Source: Tuctoria greenei | Taxonomy: Eukaryota > Streptophyta > Magnoliopsida > Poales > Poaceae | Direction of reading: 5' to 3' | Assembly (NCBI GenBank): GCA_036927565.1 | Contig: JAYESD010000010.1 | Coordinates: forward strand, 37,441,298-37,505,297 | DNA: 64,000 nucleotides | In this document: positions 45,217 to 56,644 of the stretch, in pieces | Layout: each line of letters starts with the position of its first letter | Numbering within the stretch: position 1 is the first letter of the stretch | Notes under the pieces: model-generated | The model's input: only the letters and a program-made list of their open reading frames with translations | The model's database searches: none | What the model was told of the DNA's origin: nothing | Program-made: the position numbers and the translations under genes

Positions 45217-47564
45217 ATGTAGTTAGGTCTTCCCAAGAGCCGCATCCAAAGCAAGGACAATCTGATGAAGGTCTGGACCTTCATGGGATGGTCCGGCGAC
45301 TACTTCAACCACTTGGTTCGTGTCGTCAAGCTCCCCTTCAAGAAGGAGCGTCGCGGGGAGATGGTGTACTTTCGGGCGTACGCCATGGTGGGACTGATCC
45401 CACCATTCTCGAGCTTCATCCTGATGCTGCTGGACTTCTACAGCCTCCAACTGCATCACCTCGGCCCGCACTCCCTTCTGCTCGTGGCCACTTTCGTCCA
45501 CTTCTGCGAGATGTGAGTGGGCGTGCCTCCCTGCGTCGAATTGTTCTAGACCTTTTTCATAGCTCATACCATCGGCAAGGGGACAGAGTTGGTTGGCTTC
45601 TATTACTTCGTGAAGCGCAAGAACTGGCCCTTCAAGTACTTGAAGTCATTCCCCTCTGGCAAATGGGACGACTGGAAGAAGGATTGGATCGTCATTGCAG
45701 TGGAGGAGCACGACAAGTTGGAGCTGCCCCAAGGACTCCCCAACGTCGACACCGAGGCCTGGAATGTAGTTCTGAAGTTGTCGGATGCGTTTAACCCTGT
45801 CCTGACCAGGATCCGAGAATGCGTGGAGGGTGGAGTGACCCCCCAGATTGTCTTCGAAATTTCTTGGTCAACAGATGGGCTCTGCTAAGGAAGAGGGAGA
45901 ATCTCGCCTGGTCTTTCAACAGTGTGATGGATGACGACCAGATTGAAACCAGTTTGAAATCCAACTTGGATGACGAAGCTTTGAAGCTCCATCTCAAGAA
46001 ATTTCAGGATGGGCTTGTCGACAGCGACGCCTTAGCTCCGTCGGCTGCTTTCCTACCCTTAAACATAATTCCAAAGATCAGCAGGGAGCTCTGTAGGAAG
46101 ATGTCGGTGCTAGACGACCTTGGCAAGGTCGAAAAATGTCGGACCTCTAGGGTTGTAATCCCCCGGAGCTTCCGAGGAGGTGGCCGCCCCTGCTCCGAGC
46201 CAGAGGGTTGAAGACATTTGCAAGGGCAACGGCAAGGAGCCAGCTGAGTCTTCCAGCCGGAAGAGGAAACTGAAGCATGCTGATGGGAGGTCTGTTAGGC
46301 CTGCTCCATCTACAACGGCCCCTTCTCCTCGGCGAGGGAGATCTTCTGTGGCTACACCTCCTCCAGTGCAAGCGTCCTCGAGAGGCACCAGCTCTAGACA
46401 GTCGACTTCGGTCCCGGTGCCAGCGAGAAGCTTTAGATCCGGAGGTTCTTCTCGACTGAGGGAGACCTCGGCTGATGCAACACCAACGGTATAGGCAGAT
46501 TCCGGGCAACATTCCGAAGCTCCTACCGCACTGAGCATGGCGAGCTCTGGCTCGGAGCCTCCAGCGAAGAGGTTTCGTGCAGATTGGAGCAGTAGCTTTC
46601 CAAGGTAAGCTTTGCTTTTTCACCTTGATTTGCCACTCTTGTTTTTATCAAGTCTTGAATCTTCTGATTTTTTGTCTGCAGGGCATCAAAGTCGGGGTCT
46701 AAAGCTCCAGCCTCCGTCGCACCGGCTGAAATAGTGCGGACGGAAACTCCAGCTTCCTTCCCCCCGCGTCTCGTCCAGTGGTGGCTGAGGTCACGGCAGC
46801 TCCGACGCCAGCTGTCGTGGATCTGGAATTAGAGTCATCGCCAGAAGGTCCCGTGGTAACGCCGGACCATAGGGGAGAAGTTGAAGATGCACCGCCAGCA
46901 ACAACGCTAGAGGCTAAGGCTCCAGTGCGGGAGTTGGAGATGTCGGAAGCTCCGGCGTTTGATCCAGAGGTTATCGAGGCTCCGGTTCCAGCACCAGAAG
47001 TTGTTGTGGGGCTGGTGCTACCAGAAGCTCCGGCACTTGAGTTGGAGGTTGTGGAAGCTTCGGCCACTGAACTAGAAGCGATTGAAGCCCCATCCACTGA
47101 GCTGGAGATGGTCAAAACTCCGATCTCAGAGCCAGTGGTTGTTGAAGGTTCGACGGCTAAGCCGGAAATGCTTGAAGCTCCGGTTGCTGAACCGGAAGTG
47201 GCAGATGTACCGACGCCTGTGCCGGTGGTAGTAGAGGCGTCGGGTGAAGATCCAACTATTGCTCCGAAGGTAGCTACTTCGGAGGTGTCCGGGCTAGAGC
47301 CAGAGCACCATGAAGAAGTAGCGGCAGGCTTTCCACCGATGGAGCTGGCAACTGAAGACTCGGAAGCAGTACCTTCGCTTCTGCTCTGAAGGTGGAAGTT
47401 CCCCGAGTGGGTTCTTCCTCAACAATAGCCGAGGCGCTCCCAGTGGGCGGCCCTAGTGCCGCAGAAGCTCAGGGAACCACACTTGTAGAGTGGGACCCTA
47501 TTTTTGTTATGGAGGATCCTCTGGAGCCAGCGGAGTTGTCCACAACAGGCTCGGAGCCTATCCC
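45217..47564 (+). pseudogene. Antisense gene of Tat-outer, first part
   Basis: The ATG at 45217 aligns with the start in Tat-inner, but the second codon is TAG. The domain MVYFRAYAMVGLIPPFSSFI, FYSLQLHHLGPHSLL, FVHFCEM and GFYYFVKRKNWPFKYLKSFP is the 'putative gypsy-type transposon' domain. Stops at 45514 and 45547 and frameshifts near 45857 and 46150 follow. A basic SSRKRKLKHADGR stretch could be a nuclear-localisation signal. After a 77-bp intron (46605-46681), exon 2 is a Pro/Glu/Ala/Val repeat region, split at 47564 by Tat-inner. It continues at 61595. Confidence 0.82.
46605..46681 (+). other. Intron in Tat-outer antisense gene
   Basis: Donor AAG|GTAAGC and acceptor TTTTTTGTCTGCAG|G, 77 bp, with a T-rich 3' part. 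Removing it joins codons in frame (phase 2: AG plus G, then GCATCAAAG). The same intron position is seen in the other two copies. Confidence 0.85.
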
Positions 47565-48446
47565 TGTTGGTACCCTACGTACCGGATACCCCTTGGGATT
47601 GCAAAGATCACAAGGAAACTCCATCTACCAGATTTGAAGACCTACGAAGGCCCCACATGTCAGGTGTAACCGGACCTGCTTCCCTGACATGGTTAGTCCC
47701 AGGGCCGCCACGTGTATCATAAGACCGGAGCTATAGCACACACATGGGAAAGCCCCGGACTAGATACCAGTATGGCATCCCCGGACCTAACCCCAGACAG
47801 AGGGAAGCTCCGGTACTGACACGTGTCCAACAGCACCGGACCTACCCGTCCACGACAGTAAGCTCCGGAGCTGCCACGTGGCCTACCGCCGGACCTTCAA
47901 CTTCAATAATCAAGCTGGTGGACCCCCAACGGCTCCGGACCTTCAAGGAGCAATCAAAGACTTCAAGACCCGATTAAGTGTCATTAATGCCATATTAATG
48001 ACACACGATCGGATGGCCCTTAATACCGGTAATAGCACTGTTAAGGCCCGTTACTGGGTTATTAAGGGCAATTAACCTCATTAATTGTGTATCAAGCATG
48101 TGTAACCGCCGGGGCCACATGTAGGGTCAGGCTAACGGTGTAACGACTAGTCCTTGTACTATAAAAGGACTGGTCGACGATGCACAAGGGACCTCTCCAG
48201 ACCTCTTCTGGACTCCCTGACCTAGACGAGCTTCTTCTTCTGGAGCTTCTTCTAGACTCACACGCTTAATACAACACTAACACACCCCATGGAGTAGGGT
48301 ATTACGCTCAGGCGGCCCGAACCACTTAAATCCCTGTGTACACCTGTTTTTCACCTTCTTGAATCTCTACGCGCCCATTACCAAACTACAACTCCTCGAT
48401 CTACCAACGGTAGTGTCGGGAGATTTGCCGGATCCAAACACCAACA
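47565..48446 (+). mobile_element. 5' LTR of Tat-inner
   Basis: TGTTGGTACCC...CACCAACA, 882 bp, TATA box TATAAAAGG at 48160-48168. A different LTR family from Tat-A/Tat-C although the coding regions are related. Confidence 0.9.
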
Positions 48447-48466
48447 GTTGGTGCGTCAGGTAGGGG
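48447..48466 (+). promoter_or_regulatory. Primer-binding-site-like sequence of Tat-inner
   Basis: GTTGGTGCGTCAGGTAGGGG directly follows the 5' LTR and matches the pattern at 8061-8080 in Tat-A. Confidence 0.6.
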
Positions 48467-48485
48467 AACGCCCGAGATTTCAAGG

Positions 48486-49985
48486 ATGGTGAACTCAGCT
48501 GCTGGATCATCCAATGACAATCCTGCTGTTCAACCTGCTGGGGGCAATCCCTCCAACATGCAGCAACTAGCAGGTGCCACGGCTCTAGCAGGAGTCATGC
48601 CTCCACCACCATCGCCTGCACCAACAAATCAAGCTGGGCAGCGTGACGGTGCATCGGCGTCGGTCACCGCATCGACGAATGACAACAACCCTGAACACAC
48701 GCTCCATGCAGCGCGTGCTCTCCTCCAACGTCCACCACCTCCAGATGCATCCCAAGGTGCAATGGAGCAGTGGAGGGCTGACGTGGAACATCTGGTTGCA
48801 GCAGCAGCCGACCGCATCAACAACCAAGGTCCTCCCCCTTCAGGGCGGGCCCCATCACAGCGCCGAACTGTGTCGGGCAGACTTGGTCCGCACGCTTCCC
48901 AAAATAGGAGGCGTGCTGCATCACAGCAAGTTACGTCGCTACCTTTTGGGGCGCGACGCACTCATACGGTAACCAGGCTTTCAACTCATGACCTCCGGGC
49001 GGAGCTTGATCGCCGTTACTATCAACAGGACGGTCATGTCCATATCGAGCATGCTCGCGAAAGGCGAGAGGCTCGAGACAGTCCTGCTCCCGAGGGAGTA
49101 GGAGGAGGTTGTTCTGCCCTGGCCATGCACCTACGCATGGTCAGATGGCCACAAAAGTTCCGGCCTCACCTGCCAGAGAAATTTGACGGGACTGTTAATC
49201 CCGCTGAGTTTCTCCAGATTTACTCCACCGCAATCCTTGCGGCCGGAGGTAACGAAGCCATAATGGCTAACTACTTCCCAGTGGCCTCGACTGGACCGCC
49301 AGGTCCTGGTTCATGAGCCTTCCTCACAACTCCATCAATAGTTGGGAGGAATTGTGCCAACAGTTCACCACCAATTTCGGGAGTTCATACACCCGACCAG
49401 GCACCGAACTGGACCTTTTTGCTGTCGTGCAGAAGGGGGGAGAATCCCTGCGCTCATTCATCCAGAGGTTCTCCCAGGTACGAAACATTATTCCTTCTAT
49501 CTCCAGTGCCTCTGTTATTATGGCATTTAGACAGGGCGTACGAGATAAGAAGATGCTGGAGAAGCTGGCGATTAAGGAGATCACCAGCGTCACGGAACTC
49601 TTTAGCTTGGCTGACAAGTGCACCAAAGTTGCAGTGGGACGTGAAATGCACTCCAAACCACCTCCGGAGGATGGTAAAAAAATCCTCCAAAGGCGAAGAC
49701 ACTACCTCCGGGAGTGGCAAAAAGAAGAAAAAGTACAATGGCAAGAATAAGTCGTCGGCCGGCACATCTACTGCTGCAGCTGCTGCAGCTCCGGGTGGCC
49801 GGGAGCCACGCCCCAAGAAACGACCTCAGCCGTCCTCTGAAGATGGTGGAAACTCCAAAGTGTGGTGTCCTATTCACAAGTCAAATAGCCACAACTTGGA
49901 AGACTGCCGGGAGGTCCAAAACCTTGTCGGGCGCTACAACAAGCGACGAGAAGAAGTTCCTTTCCTTCAGAGGGAAGGAAAATAG
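48486..49985 (+). pseudogene. Tat-inner gag
   Basis: ATG at 48486. A Pro/Ala/Gln-rich N-terminus leads to the gag core (RPHLPEKFDGTVNPAEFLQI), then after a frameshift near 49285 SLPHNSINSWEELCQQFTTN, VQKGGESLRSFIQRFSQVRN and LFSLADKCTKVAVG. A second frameshift near 49680 leads to a Lys-rich stretch and a knuckle of the Tat type, CPIHKSNSHNLEDC. Stop at 49983. It would form the particle shell; two frameshifts make it inactive. Confidence 0.88.
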
Positions 49986-50905
49986 AAAGTCGATGAAGCT
50001 CTGGCTGAAGAGGAGTTAGGCTTTCAGGACCCTAAAAAAGTCCTGAAGGCTGTTTACACCTCCGTCGACGACGACTTTGACGTCTCTGACAATGAGCGTC
50101 AAAAGACCATGAACACCATCTTTGGTGGTTCGTGGGACATCACCTCCTGCTGTGTCCTCAACACCATGCGGCGGGACATGGCTTCGGTAGCTCCTACAGC
50201 CAGGGCGGAGCCTCATCAAAAGTGGATGGACACCACCATCACTTTTGATGCTTCGGACTGCCCACGGATCATGATCGGAGCCGATCAACTACCTTTGATG
50301 GTATCTCCGACCATCAATAACATTCAACTCCACCATGTAATGGTGGACAGCAGTTCGGGGCTGAACCTCATAAGCTTCAAAGCTTTCGTCAAGCTTCAGC
50401 TCCGACCTTCGGACCTTCGCCCCTCCTGACCTTTCTCCGGAGTAGGTCCGGGGGCCATAACCCCACTCGGTGCCATTACTCTCCCAGTGACCTTCGGGAC
50501 TCGGGAGAATTATTGCACTGAGAAGTTGATCTTTGACGTTGCTCAGATCAACTTACCTTTCAACGCCATTCTGGGCATGCCCGCCTTGTACAAGTTCATC
50601 GCTACTACTCATTATGGCTACTTGGTGTTGAAGATGCCAACACCAACCGGTGTTCTCCAAATCCGCGGAGACCGCACTGCCGGAGTGACTGCTCTGGAAA
50701 AACTTCATGCGCTTGCTACAGCGCAGGAGGAAGAGTCCAGTCAGGAACAAGCTCCAAAACCCCCGAACATTCGTCAACGAGGCTCAACCTCTGCAACCCG
50801 AGTGCAACCAAGCGGCGACACCGACATCCCCATCAAACTCGTCCAAATCGGTTCCGATGCCGCTCAGACCACCCGTATATCGGGAGGTCTGAATGACAAA
50901 TAGGA
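49986..50905 (+). pseudogene. Tat-inner protease
   Basis: The frame contains VSDNERQKTMNTIFGGSWD, ITFDASDCPRIMIGADQLPL and the active-site region HHVMVDSSSGLNLISFKAF, where Tat-A has DGG. It continues with FDVAQINLPFNAILGMPALY and HYGYLVLKMPTPTGVLQI. Stops at 50427 and 50900. Aspartic protease of the retropepsin fold, needed to cut the polyprotein. Confidence 0.83.
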
Positions 50906-53060
50906 ACTCGCGCTCATCACTTTCCTCCAGGCTAATGTCGACGTGTTTGCCTGGCAACTGTCACAAATGCCTGAGATCCCTAGGGAAGTGATCGAGCATA
51001 ATATGAAGATCTACCCTGACGCTCGGCCTATACACCAGAAGCCTCGAAAGCAATCAGTAGAGCGACAGAACTTCACACGACAAGAAGTGAAGAAGTTGCT
51101 CAAAGCTGGATTTATCTGAGAAGTCTTCCACCCAAAATGGTTGGCAAACCCAGTCGTTGTACCCAAGGCCGGCGGGAAGCTTTGGATGTGCATCGACTAC
51201 ACAACACTGAATAAGGCATGCCCAAAAGATCCATTCCCACTACCTAGAATAGATCAGATAGTGGATTCCACCTCCGGGTGTGAATTACTGTTGTCAAAGG
51301 TCTTAAACGACACTTCCCCCAGAGCTGCTTAGAGATCAGCCCGCGGAGGTTCTTTGGATTCACGAGGGCTAGTCCCAGGAGATTGAGCGCAGCGAGATGA
51401 TGAACACAGAGGGTTTACGTGGTTCAGGCCACCGGAGCGTAACACCCTACGTCCACGGGAGTATTTGTGTATTGCCTTGCTTGAGTGTGTATGAGTTTCG
51501 ATCGATGGATCCTTGTGAAGGTCGCTTGCTGAGTCCTTTTATAGTCCAAGGACTCTGCAGTCACAAGGTAGGCCCCGGGGCCCGACAGGTGGTCCCGGGG
51601 AGAGCCAAATCCTATACAAGATCTAGGATTAAATGCTATCAACTTCCCTTTGTTAGGGGCTTCAATGTGCCGTCCCGCCGCGTCGTGCGCCAGGGCTACA
51701 CATAGTTGTTGATGATGGCAGGGCATGTCCCGCTCGTCTTGTCCCCGCGGCTCACTCGTCCGTCTTACGCAGTGGGTCTCTACCGGCTAGTTGGAAAGAA
51801 AGGACATTGGAGCCTTGACTTTCGCATGCGCGACTCTGCTTCGCTTGGGGAAGGCGCGCGTACTTAATGCCTATCTGAGCAGCGCACTCTTTCCTTTATT
51901 GCGGCCTCCTACCGCATTGTGTTGGCCGTCTGCCACGTGGTCGCACTGGAGCCTGCCTCTGCGGGGAGTCGAGCGCCCGGATGTACAGGCCACGTGGCGC
52001 CTCCGGAGCCCACCTCCGCGGAAGGGCGGAGGCTCAGCCATGCGGGCCACGTGGTAGTTCCGGAGCCCTTCCCTGCGGGAAGACGGGCCTGGTCACGGGG
52101 GTTCCAATGGCTACGTGGTAGCCTTGGAGCCCGCCTCAGCGGGGAGGCAAGGGTCCGGTTCTGCCGGCCACGTAGCAGCCCCGGAGCCTGCCTCGGCGGG
52201 GAGGCAAGGGTCCGATTCTATGTGCCATGTGGATGCTCCGGAGCCCGCCTCAGCGGGGAGGCGAGGGTTCGGTCCTGCCGTCCACGTGGCAGCCCGGGAG
52301 CCTACCCCGGCGGGGTGGTAGGATCTGGTCCTTCCCTCCATGACGTGGCAGCCTTGGACTCTGCCTCCAAGTAGAGGTCGAGTCCTTAGACGTTTTCTCC
52401 TTGTGCATGGGGGTACCCGGTCTGCGGGGTACCGACAACTGTGTTTCCTAGACGCATATTCTGGGTACCATCAAATCAGAATGTCTAGGGAAGATGAAGA
52501 ACATACTTCTTTTATCACAGTAGATGGATTGTACTGCTATACTGCCATGCCATTTGGTCTCAAGAATGCAGCTTCAACATTTGTACGAGCTATGTACAAA
52601 ACATTTGGAGAGCTCATCAGAGACGTAGTGGAAGTGTATGTTGATGACATCGTTGTCAAGATCAAAGACAAGGAGTCACTCCTTAACACTTTGCAAGCTG
52701 TCTTCGACAAGTTGTGAGTCACTCGCACGAAGCTGAACCCAGACAAGAGCGTCTTCAGGGTTAGCTCCAGAAAGCTTCTTGGTTTCTTAGTAAACCACCG
52801 GGGCATAGAGGCAAATCCGGCGAAGATTAAAGCCATTGAAGATATGCGGCCTCCAGCCCGCATTAAGGACGTCCAGAAACTGACAAGATGTCTAGCCACC
52901 CTCAGCCGGTTCATCTAAAGACTGGCGGAACGGGCGCTACCCTTCTTCAAGCTATTGAGGAAGTCCGGACCATTCCAATGGTCTGAAGAAGCAGAAAAGA
53001 CATTCCAGGAGCTAAAAAAACTCCTCACCACTGTACCAACCTTGGTAGCTCCGAACCCTG
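50906..53060 (+). pseudogene. Tat-inner reverse transcriptase, split by a solo LTR
   Basis: N-terminal part ELALITFLQANVDVFAWQ, then MCIDYTTLNKACPKDPFPLP, up to STSGCELL at 51291. The frame resumes at 52439 with CFLDAYSGYHQIRMS, AMPFGLKNAASTFVRAMYKT and an intact catalytic VYVDDIVVK. Stops at 51118, 52715 and 52916. The N-half of the first RNase H (FQWSEEAEKTFQELKKLL) follows. Confidence 0.88.
51292..52438 (-). mobile_element. Solo LTR of the Tat-A/C family
   Basis: TGTCAAAGG...TACCGACA, 1147 bp, flanked on both sides by ACTGT (51287-51291 and 52439-52443). Same family as 8081-9333; minus-strand TATA box CTATAAAAGG at 51535-51544. Left by recombination between the two LTRs of an element that had inserted in the reverse transcriptase of Tat-inner. 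Confidence 0.93.
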
Positions 53061-53400
53061 GTGAGCCTTTTTTACATTTCGGCAACCGACGAGGTTGTCA
53101 GCATGGTCCTAGTTGCGGAGAGACCAGGACCATCCCAAGCTTAGAAATCCAGACCCCTCCGGTAGGGTTCGGAGGTTCCTGAAGGTGAGTCTGGGTCCCA
53201 GCCCCCAGACTTGGATCTACAAGGAGTTATTCCAGAAGATCTGGACCCCTCCGGGAGGGTCCGGGTCGCTCCAGTAAAAGCTCCGGGTTCCTCCAGCAAG
53301 GACCTGGAGGTCCCCGAAGCAGATCTAGACCCCTCCAGGAGGGTCCGGGTCGATGTGGAGGAAGCTTCGGGCCTCTCCGGGAGGGTCCGGACAGTCCAGT
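53060..53400 (+). repeat. Repeat-built spacer within RNase H of Tat-inner
   Basis: The word CTCC(G/A)GGAGGGTCCGGG(T) recurs with AGATCTGGACCCC and GAAGCTCCGGG variants. It separates the two halves of the first RNase H, at the same place as the unrelated spacer in Tat-A (5720-6010). Confidence 0.72.
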
Positions 53401-54410
53401 GCCCAGTGTACTTCATCAGCGAAGTACTACATGACGCCAAGACTCAATACCTAGAGGTGCATAAGCTGCTCTACGCAGTTCTCATCGCCTCCAGGAAGCT
53501 TCGCCATTACTTCCAAGCTCACAAGATCTCAGTGGTGACTTCTTATCCACTGTGTGCGATCTTGCATAATCCCAACTCTAATAGGAATATTGCAAAGTGG
53601 GCAGCGGAATTGGCCGTATTCGATCTTGAATTCGTCCCAAGACAAGCGATCAAGAGTCTTCACTGAATGGACCCCCTCTCCATCAAATCCTGGGGGCCCT
53701 AGTGAGCAGAAGCCGGAGCTCAAGGCTCCAGTCTTCACCGAGCCTCACTGGACCCTCTACTTCGACGGCTCCATGCAAAAGCAAGGGGCCGGAGTTGGAG
53801 TCCTTCTCCTCGCTCCAATCGGGGAGAAGGTAAAATACATGGTCCACCTTGACTTCAAGGCGACCAACAACATGGAGGAGTATGAAGCACTCATTTGCGG
53901 ATTAAAGGTGGCACTATCATATGGTGTCAAGCAGCTGTTGGTCAAGGGAGATTCGCAGCTCATCATTAAACAGGTGAAGGGTGAATGCTCCTTTAATAAT
54001 CCTCAACTAGCTGCTTATCTCCTTGAAGTCCAGAGGCTTCAGAAGGACTTCGAAGTCCTGGACCTCCACCATGTCTAGCGTGTCCATAACGCTGAAGCTG
54101 ACAAACTCTCGACAAAAGCATCAACCGGAGCTCTGGCTCCTGACGGAACCTTCGTCCGGAGGTTGTCAAAACCCACAGCTCAGCCTGCCGAACTGAGCAA
54201 AGGGGGCGAGACCAGCATCCTGAAGCTGGCGGTCTCGATGGCCCTGTTACCATGGCAGCCATCAAGGGTCGTAGGTGCTGCCGGAAGCTCCGAGCAACCC
54301 AGTACGCAAGACTCAAATGCTCAAGCAAGCTCCGATGCATGGATCTCGAAGATATGGAGCTACTTGAAAGACAATATCCTTCCTGACGATGATGTATCCG
54401 CTGACTAGAT
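53400..54410 (+). pseudogene. Tat-inner RNase H (C-half) and second RNase H
   Basis: First RNase H end: CPVYFISEVLHDAKTQYLEV and LIASRKLRHYFQAHKISVV, with a stop at 53664. Second, archaeal-type RNase H: HWTLYFDGSMQKQGAGVGVL, TNNMEEYEALICGLKVALSY and LVKGDSQLIIKQVKGE, with a stop at 54076, then NAEADKLSTKAS. The Asp-Glu-Asp residues of the second domain are visible. Linker DYLKDNILPDDDVSAD leads to integrase. Confidence 0.83.
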
Positions 54411-55330
54411 AGTCAGATTGGCTGGGATCTCTACCGGCACGGTGCCAACAGCGTCCTAATGCGGTGCATCACAAGGGAAGAAGGCTGCAAGCTCCTTGTA
54501 GAAATCCATGGAGGCGAGTGTGGGAACCACGCATCTTCCCGCACGCTGGTCGGTAAAGCCTTCCGGCATGGCTTCTACTGGCCTACAGCGCTCCAGGATG
54601 CAACTGAGCTGGTGAAGAAATGTGAAGCATGCCAGTTTCATGCAAAGCAAATTCACACACTGGCTCAGCCTCTACAAATGATACCTCCTACATGGCCTTT
54701 TGTTGTGTGGGGGATGGACATCTTGGGACCTTTCCCAAGAGCCGTCAGAGGTTACAAGTTGTTGTATGTTGCCATTGACAAGTTCACCAAATGGCCGGAA
54801 GCAACTCCAGTTGTGATAATAAACAAGCAATCAGCTATCAACTTCTTGCAGTCCATCGTATGAAGATTTGGAGTCCCGAACAAAATCATAACAGATAATG
54901 GGACCCAATTCACAAGCTCTGCTTTCCAAGGATACTGCGAAGACCTCGGCATACCTCAGCATCCAAATCACCTTGGGGTCACTACGGGTCCGGACCTCCG
55001 ATGAAGCCACGCAGGACCAGCTCCGGCATGAAGACCTTGACCTCCTTGAAGAGGGAAGGTGCCGAGCAGCTATTCGGAATGCCCGATACCGCCAAGCTCT
55101 TCGGCGCTATCACCAATGGCATGTTCACAGCCGACAGCTCGTGGAAGGCGATCTGGTGCTATGGAGAATACAATCCAGAAAAGGGTTAAACACACTCTCC
55201 CCCAGCTGGGAGGGACCCTTCTGAGTGATCAAAGTATCCCGTCTCGGATGCGTTCGCTTGGCAACCGAGGATGGGACACCTCTCCCAAATCCTTGGAACA
55301 TTGAGCACCTCCGTAAGTTCTACGCTTAAT
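54411..55330 (+). pseudogene. Tat-inner integrase, core deleted
   Basis: Zinc finger GECGNHASSRTL...CEACQFHAKQIH, then the core start WGMDILGPFPRAVRGYKLLY and IITDNGTQFTSSAF. After about 54950 the sequence jumps to the C-terminal part (LGSLRVRTSDEATQDQLRHE, VEGDLVLWRIQSRKGLN, PLPNPWNIEHLRK). The catalytic glutamate and roughly 300 bp are gone. Stops at 54406, 54861 and 55222. Cannot catalyse integration. Confidence 0.87.
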
Positions 55331-56644
55331 ATAACGGAGGTGAGTCTGTAATTACATATGATGTATGTTATAGAGTCATTGTACAGAGTCGGGTAGCTCC
55401 TCCGGGAGGGCAGCCGGACCTACCTCGTTAGGTCTGCAACGTCCATGCAACACTTGTCACAGTCTCAGAACTAAAAGTGTAGCTAGCTACCTTGGGTCAA
55501 ACGAGAAACGAAACACACTTAGCCTGGTTCCGTACCCTAAGAGTGTACTTGTTTCCCCTGTACCCCGAACCTATAATGAAAGACATCATTATGTGAAAAC
55601 AGACTCCACGTGCATTTACTTTGTACAAGATCAATATTTTTTATTTTTCTCTTTCTTGTCTATAACAAAGTTGTGCAGTTCTTAAGAAACTTTAGCTCGA
55701 CCAGTTCATGTACAATTCGAGTTGCATTGTCTATTCTTCTGAGTCCAAACATTGTTGATGATCTACTCGTCTGAATGCCGCCAAGCCAACCTAGGGCCGG
55801 AGTGTGCTATCGACTTAACTTGGTCATGCACCCTAAGTACGCCACTCTACCTACACCCCGGCAGGCCGAAGTAAGGCGAGTCAAGAAACGATTGGGCCTG
55901 AAGGAAACAAGACAGCGCTCTTTATTGTTTCTAGAATTGTGTTCGACCTAAAACTTTCTCGGGAATAGCCGCAATGAAGTTATATATAGGAAACATATTT
56001 TACTTTTTTTCTTGACTTCAGTGTGCAGGAAAAATAAATATTTCATGATGATGGTGAATGAAGCCGGAACTGCCAAAGCTCCGACATCCTCTAGGCGGTT
56101 CGTGGTCGATGTTCAAACATTGATATCGAGCGTCACTGGAGCTACTCAGCTCCGGTAAAGCTAGGGGGCATGCCGTCAACATGAAGAAAAGATGGTGGAA
56201 AGACTCTATAATGGAGTCTGCTGTCGATACACCATGTGTTGACAGAGGTCACTGCCGGAGCAACCAAGCTCCGACACCCCAGAGGGCTAACCGTCGATGC
56301 TTTACACGTCGATGGAGACTATTGCCGGAGCTACTAAGCTCCGACGATGGTCAATGCCGGAGCCTCTAAGCTCCGACAACCTCAGGGGGCCTACACTATC
56401 GAAGACTTCGGACCTACATTCTACAAGTTCGAAGCACGCAAGTCTTCAACAACTGTTACATCCTCTTGGTACATGTTCACGATTAAATTCTGTACATCTA
56501 CCAGGGGGCCAAGTGAGACAAAGGTGTTGAAGACAAAAAAATGAAATTCACAAAAAATTTGGGTTTCATTCATCTGGAGACAAGAGATTACAAAATTGGA
56601 GAAGAAAAAGAGAGAATACAAGCGGGAGCTACAGAGAGATGGTC
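55331..56644 (+). other. Tat-inner intergenic region between convergent genes
   Basis: No gene is supported. It holds two 24-nt CTTAG-N14-CTAAG motifs (55518-55541 and 55814-55837, the second with CTTAA), each followed by a similar AT-rich stretch, so the region looks like two diverged copies of one 300-bp module. Hairpin units follow at 56130-56400. The antisense gene ends at 56645. Confidence 0.65.
56130..56400. repeat. Hairpin repeat units of Tat-inner
   Basis: At least four units of the type CCGGAGC-N5-AGCTCCGA, followed by a (A/G)GGGGGC(A/C)T and CCGTCGA(T/C) element. Same repeat family as the long array in Tat-C. Confidence 0.8.

Noticed and set aside
45156..45794. 212-codon plus-strand ORF starting at 45156
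   Set aside because: Out of frame with the antisense gene that aligns to Tat-inner; the true start codon aligns at 45217.
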